64,000 bases of DNA from Terriglobus saanensis SP1PR4 (GCF_000179915.2 NC_014963.1:1-64000), one strand, 5' to 3'. Positions 18,636 through 27,605 are shown, counted from the stretch's first letter. Numbers and translations: made by a program. Notes: a model not told the origin generated them from the letters alone.

Positions 18636-18836
18636 ATGAAGACTGTAACCGTACGTGTACCGGAATCACTGAACCTGGAAAGCTGTCAGAAAGTCTTGGC
18701 GTCCGTGTTGGGAAAGGTCGGGCATCCAACCTGCTACTCGGGTTTCAATATTAACTTTCAAAATGTCGTCGACCCGGCGGAACATCTGCTGACGGTGGAG
18801 AAGGGTAGCCTGAAGATCTCAGAGATCGGCAGATAG
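18636..18836 (+). CDS. 66-residue two-cysteine peptide, candidate MNIO substrate
   Basis: I do not recognise a named family. The product has no signal peptide. It opens with a strand-like MKTVTVRVPESLNLESC, contains Cys17 and Cys33, and has the striking core GHPTCYSGFNINF (29-41). A near-perfect ribosome-binding site (GGAGGT, 18624-18629) precedes the ATG by six bases. The stop is six bases before the start of the MNIO gene, so the pair is translationally coupled. Precursor peptides of DUF692 enzymes are typically small, Cys-containing and encoded just upstream, so it is inferred to be the enzyme's substrate; Cys33 in the HPTCYSG core is the most likely modified residue. Confidence 0.72.
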   Translation: MKTVTVRVPESLNLESCQKVLASVLGKVGHPTCYSGFNINFQNVVDPAEHLLTVEKGSLKISEIGR

Positions 18837-18842
18837 TTCTCC

Positions 18843-20297
18843 ATGGCGTTTCAGCCACCCAGGCTGGGCCCGGGAGCGGTGTATCAGCGTTCTCTCGACG
18901 CGGTCTTCCGATCGCACCCCGATCTGATCCGGGTCGCAGAGATTGAGCCGCAGACCCTGTGGACCAAAAGCAGTGCTGCGGGCTCATTGCCTCGCGGCAG
19001 CCCCGGAGAACTGCGCCATCTCTCGGCGTTGCCGCAGAGGCTGCTGACGCATGGAGTCGGCTGTCCCATCGGCGGCTTGCACTGCGACGAGCGGCAGGCG
19101 CCCGAGTTTCGTCTGTGGAATGAAGCGCTGCAAGTGCCGTGGACCAGCGAACATCTCAGCATCTTCCACGTCCGTGGTGCGCACGGTCCGCAGCCCTGCG
19201 GGTTTCTGATGCCACCGCTGCAAACGGAGGTGCAGGTTCAGCTTGCCGCAACGAACATCGTCCGCCGCACAACGGCGTTGGGCCTGCCCTTCGCCTTTGA
19301 AACAGGTGTGAACTACTTCGCGCCGCGCCACTGCGAGATGCCGGACGGTGAGTTTTTCACGGCGGTCGCCGAAGCTGCGGACTGCGGCATCCTGCTCGAC
19401 CTGGCCAACCTGATGGCAAACGAGAGGAACGGGCGCGCGACAGTCAGAGACGTTGTGCGCAGCCTTCCTCCGGAACGCATCTGGGAGGTGCATCTCGCGG
19501 GACTGGAGTTCGCTCACGGTCACTGGCTGGATGCGCATGCTGGGGGAATCGATGAGGATGTGATCGCCATTGCCGCCGAGGTCGTTGCCAGTCTCCCGAA
19601 CCTGGGAGCACTCGTCTTCGAGATCTCTCCGGATCGCCTTGCGAACTTTGGAGAGAAAGGATTTCTGCGGGAGATGGAGAAGCTTCATCGACTGTGGGAG
19701 AAGAACCGGACCGTCCCTGCAGCGAAGGCAAGCCCACAAACACTGTGGGTGAGTTCCTCCTCTCCATCGCCGGAGTCATGGGAGAAGCTCATCGCCGCCC
19801 GCATGTTGCCGACGGACGACCAGTCTCATGATGGTATCGACCGTTCGTATCTCCAACCCTCGGATGAGCGGAGCTTCTCGCTGTACACCTGTCTGGCTGC
19901 CTCGTTCCGCACCGGTGCCATTGCGGAGCTTCTCGAACACTCCACGCGCTTGCTTCTGCTCGGTCTGGGCGAGACGGCGCTGCGCGCTCTGATGGACCGG
20001 TATGTCGCGGACACACCGCCGGTGGCGTTCCCAACGGATGAGGTCCTCAGCTTTCGACGGTACCTGCAAACGCATCCAGTCCCGGTCCCAGGGCTTGAAG
20101 ATGTGTTGAACTTCGAATCGACCTTGGTCGAAGCCGCAGTCGACAACGCGACTCTCCGTGTAGAGCTATCGCGCGATATCGATGCGCTGCTCGGTGACAT
20201 CGCCATGGGCAGGCTCCCGGAACCCTCCTCGGATTGTCCCGGAGCAGTCCTGGAGATCGGCGTCGATCCCGCGCCGTTCGTTCGCATGTTGCATTAG
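18843..20297 (+). CDS. DUF692 (MNIO) oxidase fused to a DUF2063-like partner domain
   Basis: The N-terminal 280 residues are a multinuclear non-heme iron oxidase of the DUF692 family (relatives: MbnB, TglH, BufB). Likely metal ligands stand in the family order: His70 (LTHGVG), His104 (SEHLS), Glu153 (FETG), Asp186 (LLDLANL), His217 (VHLAG), Asp230 and His232 (LDAH) and Glu260 (VFEIS). Residues 330-484 resemble DUF2063 (BufC/HvfC) partner proteins, for example LGETALRALMDRYVADTPP and VLNFESTLVEA. In known systems the two parts are separate proteins, so one polypeptide is unusual. It lies six bases after the small Cys peptide gene. The DUF2063 assignment is weaker than the DUF692 one. Confidence 0.85.
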   Translation: MAFQPPRLGPGAVYQRSLDAVFRSHPDLIRVAEIEPQTLWTKSSAAGSLPRGSPGELRHLSALPQRLLTHGVGCPIGGLHCDERQAPEFRLWNEALQVPWTSEHLSIFHVRGAHGPQPCGFLMPPLQTEVQVQLAATNIVRRTTALGLPFAFETGVNYFAPRHCEMPDGEFFTAVAEAADCGILLDLANLMANERNGRATVRDVVRSLPPERIWEVHLAGLEFAHGHWLDAHAGGIDEDVIAIAAEVVASLPNLGALVFEISPDRLANFGEKGFLREMEKLHRLWEKNRTVPAAKASPQTLWVSSSSPSPESWEKLIAARMLPTDDQSHDGIDRSYLQPSDERSFSLYTCLAASFRTGAIAELLEHSTRLLLLGLGETALRALMDRYVADTPPVAFPTDEVLSFRRYLQTHPVPVPGLEDVLNFESTLVEAAVDNATLRVELSRDIDALLGDIAMGRLPEPSSDCPGAVLEIGVDPAPFVRMLH

Positions 20298-20475
20298 CGA
20301 TTGTCAGCCGAGAAAGGACTACTTACGAATAACTTCTGTCCATTTCGTCTTTTGCCGCCATCCCTATGAAATTGCTCTCCGCGCTTCAATTATTGGTTTC
20401 GCGCTCCGGTGCTGGGCGCGCGGAAAGCATGATAGCGAACGCGCACTGATTGAAGGCCTTATAGTGACTCGAGTA

Positions 20476-21624
20476 TTAAGGAGTACACGGATTTGGGGAG
20501 CCTGGCGGTAGTGAAGGGGCCTTTGAATTGGCATTTCTCAGCCACGCGCAGAGTGATGGCGATATGCGAGAAGCTCGCCACCACTCCACATAGGCCCAAG
20601 AACTTGAATCTCCTCGCGCATGCTCAAGATTCGCACCCTCGACGTGCGCTCCATTGACTGTTGCATGAGTAAGATCTGCATTTCCGAGATTCGTATTTTC
20701 GAGATGAGCGTCTGTCAGGTCAGCATTCGTAAAGTCAACAGAATACATATAGGCATTCGAGAAATAGGCCCTTGGCAAAGTAACGTCTCGAAAGTCGACC
20801 ATACCGTTGTCGTCATAGAACAGAATGACGCTACGCATATCGACGGCGTAGTTTTTCGATGCCCCTAGTGGCTGGATGTGCTTTTTCCATAGGTCGCTCA
20901 AGCCATGAGTATAAGTGTCAATCAGGTACTCATTGTGCGTGGCCCTCACCACCATTGAATCATCGGGTTTCTTGCCCGATTCAAGGAGTGTGACTGATAA
21001 AGGCTTTGGACCTATGCGACTGCTGCTTGGCAAAGGTTCTGTAATGGGTCCGCCATCTTGTTGGGCTTCCCGCAGATATGCTTGAGAGATCGTGTGGACA
21101 ACGGCATAGACATCGAAACTTTGATCTTTTTTAGATGTGGAATCAAGCAGTCGGTAGAAGATGACATCGAACGCATTCTCGTTCTGGATGTAAGGAAGTA
21201 CAGAAGCGGCAAGAGCTTTCGCATCGATAGAGTGATCTGGTGACGCAAAAAACGTTTCCATATTGAGAGCCGCGCCAACAGATTTACCATCTCCGGAAAA
21301 CGATAGGGCGGCAACTGCGTCCCTCCAGGCTTTTTCGCGGGTAGCATTGCGACTTGCTGCTGCGGTGTACCCGAATTGAATGATTTGGAAAAGCAGTGTT
21401 ACCAGACCAAGAATAACTGCGCCTTGCGTTGTCGTTAATATCCTCTCGTAGAAATTACGGCGCTTCGTCTGTCCTTCGTTCTGATACTCCGCGTTGGCCG
21501 CTTCTGCCTCCGCTTTCCTTGTGAGCATGGCAAGGTTGCTATATTGGGCATCCCGAAGATCTTGCTCGGTGGCATCTCGCTTTATAGGTTCATAGACGAA
21601 AGGAGTCGACTGCTTGTCGGGCAT
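20476..21624 (-). CDS. Membrane-anchored pentapeptide-repeat protein
   Basis: From the ATG at 21624 the protein is 382 residues: a soluble N-terminus with an Ala/Glu-rich helix (LTRKAEAEAANAEYQNEG), one strong membrane span (GAVILGLVTLLFQIIQFGYT), a large central domain, and near residues 290-345 a run of pentapeptide repeats of A(D/N)Lxx type (DFTNADLTDAHLENTNLGNA) that should form a short right-handed quadrilateral helix. The start is set by TTGGAG seven bases upstream; the frame stays open 38 codons further. The function is unknown. The C-terminal tail is Pro/Ser-rich. It is transcribed towards the MNIO gene, 178 bases away, and is not part of that operon. Confidence 0.82.
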   Translation of the reverse strand: MPDKQSTPFVYEPIKRDATEQDLRDAQYSNLAMLTRKAEAEAANAEYQNEGQTKRRNFYERILTTTQGAVILGLVTLLFQIIQFGYTAAASRNATREKAWRDAVAALSFSGDGKSVGAALNMETFFASPDHSIDAKALAASVLPYIQNENAFDVIFYRLLDSTSKKDQSFDVYAVVHTISQAYLREAQQDGGPITEPLPSSSRIGPKPLSVTLLESGKKPDDSMVVRATHNEYLIDTYTHGLSDLWKKHIQPLGASKNYAVDMRSVILFYDDNGMVDFRDVTLPRAYFSNAYMYSVDFTNADLTDAHLENTNLGNADLTHATVNGAHVEGANLEHARGDSSSWAYVEWWRASRISPSLCAWLRNANSKAPSLPPGSPNPCTP

Positions 21625-21812
21625 CGCAATCTCCAATTGGGTGCATTCACGGTGCCCAAAAGCGTACCACATGCGCCCCGTTCCAAAGTCGTTTCCAGCC
21701 GCAGTTGCAATCTCTCTTCGAACCGATTTTTCCGACAATACCTATCCTGCCATCAGATTCCTGAGTTAGAGTAATCCTGCTCTCAAATCTCCCTGCGTAC
21801 CAAGGAGAACGC

Positions 21813-22409
21813 ATGCCCACGCTAACTCCTCCAGGCAAAATCATGATCATCCGCCACGCCGAAAAACCGCCAAAGCATGGCGGCGAACCGCTGGATGTGC
21901 AGCAGAATGGAGAGCCCGGAAATGGTAAGTCGCTCATCGTGCCCGGATGGCAAAGGGCTGGTGCATTGAACGCTTTCTTTGCTCCGTATCAATCCGCGCC
22001 TTCTAACGCAGAGATCGCTACGCCGAACTGCATCTATGCCGCGAGCCCCACCAACGAATCCCAGCGTCCATCGGAGACGGTGACACCTCTGGCAGCCTGG
22101 CTGAACTATACGGAAGGCGGCCCACAGTTCAACATCTCCTACACCATTGGCGGCGGAGAATCAGATCTGGTCAAAAGCGTGCTCGGTCTCGGCGGTGTAG
22201 TGCTCATTTGCTGGGAGCACGACAACATCATGCCCAACATCATGAAGGCCATCGACAAGAAGTTTCCCATCTCTAACTATGCGTCTATTCCCAATCCCTT
22301 TCCCAACGTCTTTTACCTCGTCTGGGTTCTGGATTTGAATGACGAAGGAACCGGCTATACGTGGACCCCAGTCAACCAGAACCTGATGGCTGGCGATGTG
22401 TCCTCCTAA
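21813..22409 (+). CDS. Histidine-phosphatase-like protein
   Basis: The protein starts with the branch-1/2 histidine phosphatase motif as MIIRHAEKP (the RHxE variant of RHG), and has a candidate second catalytic His late in the chain (VVLICWEHDNI). These are the two ends of the phosphoglycerate-mutase-like active site. The middle of the chain is short and only loosely resembles the family; at 198 residues it is typical of small members. There is no signal peptide, so it is probably cytoplasmic. An AAGGAG site (21801-21806) precedes the ATG. The substrate is unknown. Confidence 0.72.
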   Translation: MPTLTPPGKIMIIRHAEKPPKHGGEPLDVQQNGEPGNGKSLIVPGWQRAGALNAFFAPYQSAPSNAEIATPNCIYAASPTNESQRPSETVTPLAAWLNYTEGGPQFNISYTIGGGESDLVKSVLGLGGVVLICWEHDNIMPNIMKAIDKKFPISNYASIPNPFPNVFYLVWVLDLNDEGTGYTWTPVNQNLMAGDVSS

Positions 22410-22443
22410 TGGATGCGGGCTGCTTGCTTACAGCGCCCGGAAC

Positions 22444-23403
22444 CTAGACACCCTGGTATACGAGTGCGACAAAGTCACTCGGGTTCTGGAAGAGGTTTCC
22501 CCATTCCGCGTCATAGCGCGCACCGGGCTTCGCTGCAACCACTTCGGATAGGGGCTTGCCCTGTCTTTTGAAGGCCGCCACTTTGTCCCGAATTTCTACC
22601 AACACATCCCGGAAAAGAATCAGGTCGGCTTTGCCGCCCACGGCCCCGTGCCCAGGAATGACGATCGTCTTGTCCGTCACCTTTGCGATGTTTGCTTCTG
22701 CCGCGCGTATCTGCCCGTCGATGCTGCCCCCGGTCGAGTAGTCGATGAAGGGGTAATCGCGGTTCCAGAAAGTGTCTCCGGTATGAAGAATGTCCGCTTC
22801 CGTAAAGTGCACGGAGATGTCGGAGTCCGTGTGAGCAGGCAGGTAGTGCTTAAGCTCCAGAGTGGAGTTGTTGCAGTGAAGTGTGTGCTCCTCCTGGAAG
22901 ACGGTTGAGGGAAGCGCACCTGCTGGCGCGGGCGGAAAAGTGTACTGCCAGTTGCCTCCGACGCGCGTGTCTCTGGAGAGATGCTTGCGTGTGTTCTCTT
23001 GTGCCAGGATGCTTGCTCCGGCGGCATGCAGCCACTCGTTGCCACCGGTGTGGTCGAAGTGCCAGTGGGTGTTGACCAATTGCTTGATCGGCTGCGCGTT
23101 GATGCTCGCAAGAGCGCTGGAAACATTCGGACGCGCAGTGACGATCGCCGCATCGACAAGCAGCTTCCCGTCAGGGCCGGTAAGAACAGCAATATTCCCA
23201 CCCGCACCCAGAAGAACGCTGACATTACGGCGAAGGGTTTGCACAGTGACTTTCGCTGTAGCGGCCTCCTTGAACGCGGATTCAACCAGGCCGCCTGTCT
23301 GAGCGAATAAGCTTCCCGGAGCAAGACAAACCGCGGCGGCTGTGAGGCCTCCAGCAGTAACAAACTGACGGCGTGAGATATTCGACCCTTCCTGGCTATC
23401 CAC
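22444..23403 (-). CDS. Exported metallo-beta-lactamase fold hydrolase
   Basis: The product is an MBL-fold enzyme with the zinc motif HWHFDH (113-118 from the GTG start), the later metal His in LPAHTDSD, the bridging Asp in LHTGDTFWN and a final His in VIPGHGAV. Its N-terminus carries a twin-arginine signal (ISRRQFVTAGG then a hydrophobic stretch), so the folded metalloprotein is probably exported. The GTG at 23403 is chosen because AAAGGA lies six bases before it; the frame also has a TTG at 23442. The overall resemblance is to SoxH/quinoprotein-relay-type MBL proteins, and the substrate is unknown. Confidence 0.88.
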   Translation of the reverse strand: MDSQEGSNISRRQFVTAGGLTAAAVCLAPGSLFAQTGGLVESAFKEAATAKVTVQTLRRNVSVLLGAGGNIAVLTGPDGKLLVDAAIVTARPNVSSALASINAQPIKQLVNTHWHFDHTGGNEWLHAAGASILAQENTRKHLSRDTRVGGNWQYTFPPAPAGALPSTVFQEEHTLHCNNSTLELKHYLPAHTDSDISVHFTEADILHTGDTFWNRDYPFIDYSTGGSIDGQIRAAEANIAKVTDKTIVIPGHGAVGGKADLILFRDVLVEIRDKVAAFKRQGKPLSEVVAAKPGARYDAEWGNLFQNPSDFVALVYQGV

Positions 23404-23601
23404 GGCAATCCTTTCGTGGGCGCTGTGTACACCGCGCCTCAATCCCTACGGGAAAAGAATGACGGAAGTTTACTCGCACAACGCCGGATTTAACCGAGAA
23501 TCTGTGCGCTATAGGTAGGCGGGAGATGATAGATTGTTCCCGATCTGGGATGTGATCGCGGAACAACGATGAGACCGCCCGCATCAGCTTCGGGAGAAAA
23601 C

Positions 23602-24165
23602 ATGTTCGGCGCAATGAAATCGACGTTAACTCTGCACGTAGTCTCGAGTCTTGATGGCTTTATCGCCAAGAAGGACAACAGTGTCTCGTGGATGGACAGT
23701 TCTGGTGATGTCTACGAAAGAGGGGTGACTGACGACGGCGCTGAAGTCCTCCAGTCGATAGATTGCTACGTATTAGGTGCTCGCACCTATGAGCACGCGC
23801 TGCAACTCGGCTGGCCCTATGGCGATACTCCAACGATCGTGGTGACCCATAGAAAGCTGCCGTCCACAAGGAAGAGCGTGGAGTTCTACTCAGGCGACCT
23901 CAAGAAATTGGTAAGTGAGATACTCGCGCCCAGATACAAAAATATCTGGCTGGTAGGAGGAGCCATATTATGCCAGAGCTTTCTCCGGCTCGGTCTGGTG
24001 GATGAGATCCGATGGATGATCGCACCGGTCATCCTCGGTGATGGCCTGCACCTGTTCGGTGATTCCGGTATGGAGCAGAAGTGGCAACTGAAGAACGTGG
24101 TCGCTTATAAGAACAACTTCGTTAAGCTATCGTACAGACGCCAATCAACAGACTCCCTGGCCTGA
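23602..24165 (+). CDS. Dihydrofolate reductase-family (RibD C-terminal) protein
   Basis: The product has the RibD-C/DHFR-like fold, which binds NADPH and reduces pterin- or ribosyl-type substrates. It shows SSLDGFIAKKDNSVSWMD at the N-terminus, ARTYEHAL in the middle, and the cofactor region IWLVGGAILCQSFLRLGLVDEI near residue 125. Similar yyaP/yoaP-type proteins are widespread and mostly uncharacterised. The ATG at 23602 is supported by GGGAG five bases upstream, giving 187 residues. It converges with the SnoaL-like gene at 24187. Confidence 0.85.
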   Translation: MFGAMKSTLTLHVVSSLDGFIAKKDNSVSWMDSSGDVYERGVTDDGAEVLQSIDCYVLGARTYEHALQLGWPYGDTPTIVVTHRKLPSTRKSVEFYSGDLKKLVSEILAPRYKNIWLVGGAILCQSFLRLGLVDEIRWMIAPVILGDGLHLFGDSGMEQKWQLKNVVAYKNNFVKLSYRRQSTDSLA

Positions 24166-24186
24166 AGGCGGCTCCGCAATGCGGCG

Positions 24187-24600
24187 TTACGTGATCCGTT
24201 GAACCCACTGCCTCCGCCAGGATGGCGCCTCGAAGGGATCCGCGAAATACTGTGTCTCGTGCACGACCTTACCTTTGTGGAACTCCATAATGCTCACCGT
24301 GTAGGCCGGTCGCCCCTGGTAGGTGATGGTGTACTCCGTGATCCAGAGATCACCTTTTCCGAGAATTCGCCTGACGTTGAAACCCGACGGCTTGCCGGGA
24401 TGATGACTCCGCAAGGCCTGCAGATTGCTTCGCCCGAAGATTCGTTCGCCTGACTGGGGATAGTCACAGATGGCATCGTCCGCATAAATATCGTGTTCCG
24501 CGTTTGCGTCGCCGGCCGCCGACGCTTGCCAATGCGCATCCAGGGCTTTACGGATTTGTTCCTCTTGCGTGGACTGTTCCGGCTGCTCTTGATCTGTCAT
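24187..24600 (-). CDS. SnoaL/NTF2-like protein
   Basis: This 137-residue protein has the NTF2-like fold: the opening helix IRKALDAHWQASAAGDANA, then YADDAICDYPQSGERIFGR, the central strands and the final YFADPFEAPSWRRQWVQ. Such proteins bind or convert small polar compounds. Its start codon overlaps the stop of the aldo/keto reductase gene by four bases, so the two are translationally coupled and probably act on one pathway. It is not closely similar to the other SnoaL-like protein at 12583. Confidence 0.82.
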   Translation of the reverse strand: MTDQEQPEQSTQEEQIRKALDAHWQASAAGDANAEHDIYADDAICDYPQSGERIFGRSNLQALRSHHPGKPSGFNVRRILGKGDLWITEYTITYQGRPAYTVSIMEFHKGKVVHETQYFADPFEAPSWRRQWVQRIT

Positions 24601-25541
24601 GCTGATTGACCTCGTGGGATGAAACCCGGGATACCGGTTGTCACTACTGCATTCAGCCTCTGTCTGGTCTGAATGCGGCTAATCTCTTCCAGTGCGTCTT
24701 CCGGAAGGGCAGAGATGTCGAAATTCTCTCTCGCCCGGTCTGCGCTCTTGGGTGTGGTCAGCAGCGCCGTGCCGCGTTGCGCCGCCCACGCCAGCAGCAC
24801 CTGTGCTGGCGTCTTTCCAACACGCGCGGCAATTTTCAAGATCGCCGGGTCTTCGATCGGTCCCGGCCTCATCCCATGACCCAAAGGCGCGAAAGCCAAA
24901 AACACAACACCCTTCTCTTTGCAGAACTCCAGAAGTTCCGTCTCCGGAAGATACGGATGTGCTTCAACCTGGACTACAGCCGGTTTGATTCTCGCCGCTT
25001 CGTAGAGGGGTAACAGCTCGTTCAAGGCGACGTCAGACAGTCCGATGGCCCGGCATCTGCCATGGTCCACCAGACTCTCCATCGCCCTCCAGGTGTCGAG
25101 CAAGGTCACGCCGTGGTCGTATAGGACGTTGCCGTTTTCGTCCCGCGGGTCCTGCTCGTTCCCCGGTTGAAATGCAAACGGCGTATGAATGAGATAGAGA
25201 TCCAGGAAGTTGAGCCCGAGTCTGTCCAGACTCGCCTCGAAGGCCGGTCCGACGCGCTCGGGTCGATGGTTGGAGTTCCACAGTTTTGTGGTCACAAAGA
25301 TCTCTTCCCGCGCAATCCCTCCAGCGGCAAGGCCTGCCTGCAATGCCTCGCCTACCTCACGCTCATTGCGGTATCGTTCCGCGCAATCGAAGTGTCGAAA
25401 GCCTGCGGCCAGCGCGTCTCTGGTCGCACTTATCGTTACCGCAGCATCGGGAATCAGAGTGCCAAACCCGAGTACGGGCATGTTGCCGGCCCCGTGGTTG
25501 AGCGGTATTCTCATACTCCGAAAATCAGAAGATTCGATCAT
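24597..25541 (-). CDS. Aldo/keto reductase
   Basis: This is a cytoplasmic NADPH-dependent reductase of the AKR superfamily (2,5-diketo-gluconate reductase-like branch). It shows Asp and Tyr in HFDCAERYRNE, Lys in VTTKLWNSN and His in YLIHTPF, and the cofactor site near TTPKSADRARENF. The ATG at 25541 has GGAGG seven bases upstream and is better than the upstream ATG at 25577. It overlaps the SnoaL-like gene by four bases. A dyad that resembles a MerR-type promoter lies about 130 bases upstream, but no MerR gene is near. Confidence 0.9.
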   Translation of the reverse strand: MIESSDFRSMRIPLNHGAGNMPVLGFGTLIPDAAVTISATRDALAAGFRHFDCAERYRNEREVGEALQAGLAAGGIAREEIFVTTKLWNSNHRPERVGPAFEASLDRLGLNFLDLYLIHTPFAFQPGNEQDPRDENGNVLYDHGVTLLDTWRAMESLVDHGRCRAIGLSDVALNELLPLYEAARIKPAVVQVEAHPYLPETELLEFCKEKGVVFLAFAPLGHGMRPGPIEDPAILKIAARVGKTPAQVLLAWAAQRGTALLTTPKSADRARENFDISALPEDALEEISRIQTRQRLNAVVTTGIPGFIPRGQSA

Positions 25542-25895
25542 CACGACACCTCCGGCATAGGGCGCGTCCAGTAGCACCCCCGGATACGTGGACGCCAGCG
25601 CACAGCTTTAAGCGTATGCGATGAAAACGGCAGAAAACAACAGCGTCAGGCAAACAGATGGAACTTTGGGTGCCCCTGAGGGTATAAGGTCGAAATCCTA
25701 GCACGCTGCGTTCTGCGGAAAAGATCCATGGTGCATCCCCACGTCTTCGTAGCGGCTGTCATCCGATGGACCGAAGCCCTATCCCTGCACGTCGAAGGGT
25801 TGGGGCCTTGTCGTTTAGAGAGGGCCGCGCTCTTTCGTTTTAAAACGTCTGGTCTTCCGTGCTCCATAAATCCTCATATCCATCGTCTAAACCCC
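25542..25895. other. Gene-poor spacer with a MerR-like dyad
   Basis: These 354 bases hold no convincing gene. Reading the minus strand, a CGACC...CAAAGT pair is separated by about 19 bases around the dyad TACCCTCAGGGGCA (25671-25684). That is the long-spacer layout used by MerR-type activators, and it would drive the aldo/keto reductase gene. The evidence is only the pattern. Confidence 0.3.
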
Positions 25896-26318
25896 ATGAC
25901 ACCAGAGACTCTCTACCGACTCGCCCCTCCCTTGATCGCGTTACAGCTCCTCGCCTTCGGTTGGAGCGTCAACCGAGAGATCCATACGAAGGATGCCGAC
26001 AGGCAGATCGTGATCACTCTACCGGACGTGATCAACATCATGAGCCTCTTCGCGACGGTCGGCTGCCTGATCGTTCTGCCCCTCGCCACCGAATCCTATC
26101 TCTGGCTCTCTCGGATCGTACTGGCTTGCGCTTATGTTCTGATTGCCTTCCATCCCCTCACCATCGCAGCGCACTACGGTCTTTGGAAGAGAAAAAGCGG
26201 AAGCGAACACGCCACAGAGAAAACCGGTTTTCGCTATGTCACTCGTGAAGAGCGGACGACGTCCCTCGTCTCTGCTCTGCTGGTGGTCGTGGTCGCAATG
26301 TATCTCGGGACACACTGA
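25896..26318 (+). CDS. Small membrane protein of unknown function
   Basis: I do not recognise a family. The 140-residue product begins MTPETLYRLAPPLIALQLLAF and has four likely membrane spans, near residues 9-24, 46-62, 71-95 and 125-138, separated by short charged loops (GLWKRKSGSEHATEKTGF). The ATG at 25896 is the first that leaves a hydrophobic N-terminal helix; no good ribosome-binding site is visible. It is followed at 68 bases by an SMR efflux gene on the same strand. Confidence 0.65.
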   Translation: MTPETLYRLAPPLIALQLLAFGWSVNREIHTKDADRQIVITLPDVINIMSLFATVGCLIVLPLATESYLWLSRIVLACAYVLIAFHPLTIAAHYGLWKRKSGSEHATEKTGFRYVTREERTTSLVSALLVVVVAMYLGTH

Positions 26319-26385
26319 ACGAAACTCAGCATCAGCCGTTTTAAACAAGCTGTGAAAGTCGTAAGCGAACTGTCATACTCTGGCG

Positions 26386-26715
26386 ATGAAGTACCTCTGG
26401 CTCTCCATCGCGATCCTCAGTGAGGTCATCGCAACCTCTTCCCTCAAGGCTTCAAACGGCTTCACACGACTTCTTCCTTCCATCGCGGTCGTCGCGGGTT
26501 ACGCTTCCGCCTTCTTTTTTCTCTCGCGAACACTGAAGTTCATCCCCGTCGGCATCGCCTATGCGATCTGGTCGGGCGTCGGCACGATCGCTATCGGCAT
26601 CGTCGGAACCTACTTTTACAAGCAGACGCTGGATCGCGCAGCGATCCTGGGTATGGCCCTCATCGTCGCCGGCGTCATCGTCTTGAACGTCTTCTCAAAA
26701 TCGACTGCTCATTGA
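26386..26715 (+). CDS. Small multidrug resistance (EmrE/QacE-type) transporter
   Basis: SMR proteins are four-helix, dimeric proton antiporters that export cationic compounds or guanidinium. The 109-residue chain has four hydrophobic spans, the essential membrane Glu13 in helix 1 (ILSEVIATSSLK), YASAFFFLSRTLKFIPVGIAY in helices 2-3 and the GIVGTYFYKQ segment of helix 3-4. The pattern favours the EmrE-like quaternary-cation branch, but a guanidinium (Gdx) exporter cannot be excluded. No guanidine riboswitch was recognised upstream. Confidence 0.93.
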   Translation: MKYLWLSIAILSEVIATSSLKASNGFTRLLPSIAVVAGYASAFFFLSRTLKFIPVGIAYAIWSGVGTIAIGIVGTYFYKQTLDRAAILGMALIVAGVIVLNVFSKSTAH

Positions 26716-26745
26716 TGCATCCGTTCCATGCGGCGACCTTGAATC

Positions 26746-27402
26746 TCATGAGCGCGCCATGTGGGGCACCGGCCGGTAGGCCTCTTCCGGAATCTCGGCC
26801 AGGATGGAATAGCTCGCCTTCTCGCCTAGCCCATAGAACTGACAAAAGCTCATCATCAAAGGTCTCCATTTATCCGGATCGATATGGTTCTCAATTCCCG
26901 GAACCAGGATGCCCGGTTCGGCATACGCTCGAACCACTCTCATCTCAAAGGCAAGCGCGGTAGCCGCCTTGTCCGGGCGCGTGCCGAAAGAATGAGTCGC
27001 CTCCAGTACGACCTCCAACTGCACCGGACACTCCTGCACACGGGGAGGCGTGACCAGCTCCGACGGGATCGCGGTCAAACCAGCCGTCGCGAACTTCTCC
27101 TTCTCATGCCGATACCCCATCGCTACTTTGTGTGGCGGGACTGGATCGGAACCAGTCAGCTTTGCAAGTTGATTGACCTTCCCGGCCATCGTGACGGAGG
27201 GCAGGTTCAGCACGGCTTCCTTCTCGCGAAGCAGATTCTGCGCGGTGTGACCCTTCGCACCAAGACCAAGCATGCAGTTCCAACCCAGCCACCAGACGGA
27301 GGACATGGGAGCCAGATTTGCGGAACCGTCTTCATTCAACGTGCTTAAAAGAACGACCGGAGTGCCGAAGTAGAGAATGGAAGGTTCAACAGAGATATGC
27401 AT
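26746..27402 (-). CDS. Flavin reductase-like FMN-binding protein
   Basis: The protein has the flavin reductase split-barrel fold: TPVVLLSTLNEDGSANLAPMSS (N-terminal strands), the substrate/cofactor stretch LGLGAKGHTAQNLLREKEAVLN and LPSVTMAGKVNQLAKLTG. Members bind FMN and reduce flavin, or act in reduction of small compounds, with NAD(P)H. The length is 218 residues. The ATG at 27402 lies at the start of the conserved domain. It converges with the SMR gene at 30 bases. Confidence 0.85.
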   Translation of the reverse strand: MHISVEPSILYFGTPVVLLSTLNEDGSANLAPMSSVWWLGWNCMLGLGAKGHTAQNLLREKEAVLNLPSVTMAGKVNQLAKLTGSDPVPPHKVAMGYRHEKEKFATAGLTAIPSELVTPPRVQECPVQLEVVLEATHSFGTRPDKAATALAFEMRVVRAYAEPGILVPGIENHIDPDKWRPLMMSFCQFYGLGEKASYSILAEIPEEAYRPVPHMARS

Positions 27403-27605
27403 GCCCTAAGAATCGTTCACGGTTCATCGAACCGCACTCCGTTTCTTGCTTCCAAACTTTGGAAAACGATCAAAATGCACCGCGATGCAGACAGTTCGAG
27501 TAAGCGTCATTGTTCGCCAAGCCTCTCGCCTGTGGCCTTTGGTCGGCCTAACTCCTTCGGGGAAATGATAACTTTCGAGCACTAATCCAGAACCCAGGAG
27601 AACTT

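Noticed and set aside
26319-26385. A guanidine riboswitch before the SMR transporter
   Set aside because: The spacer is only 67 bases and I see none of the conserved riboswitch elements.
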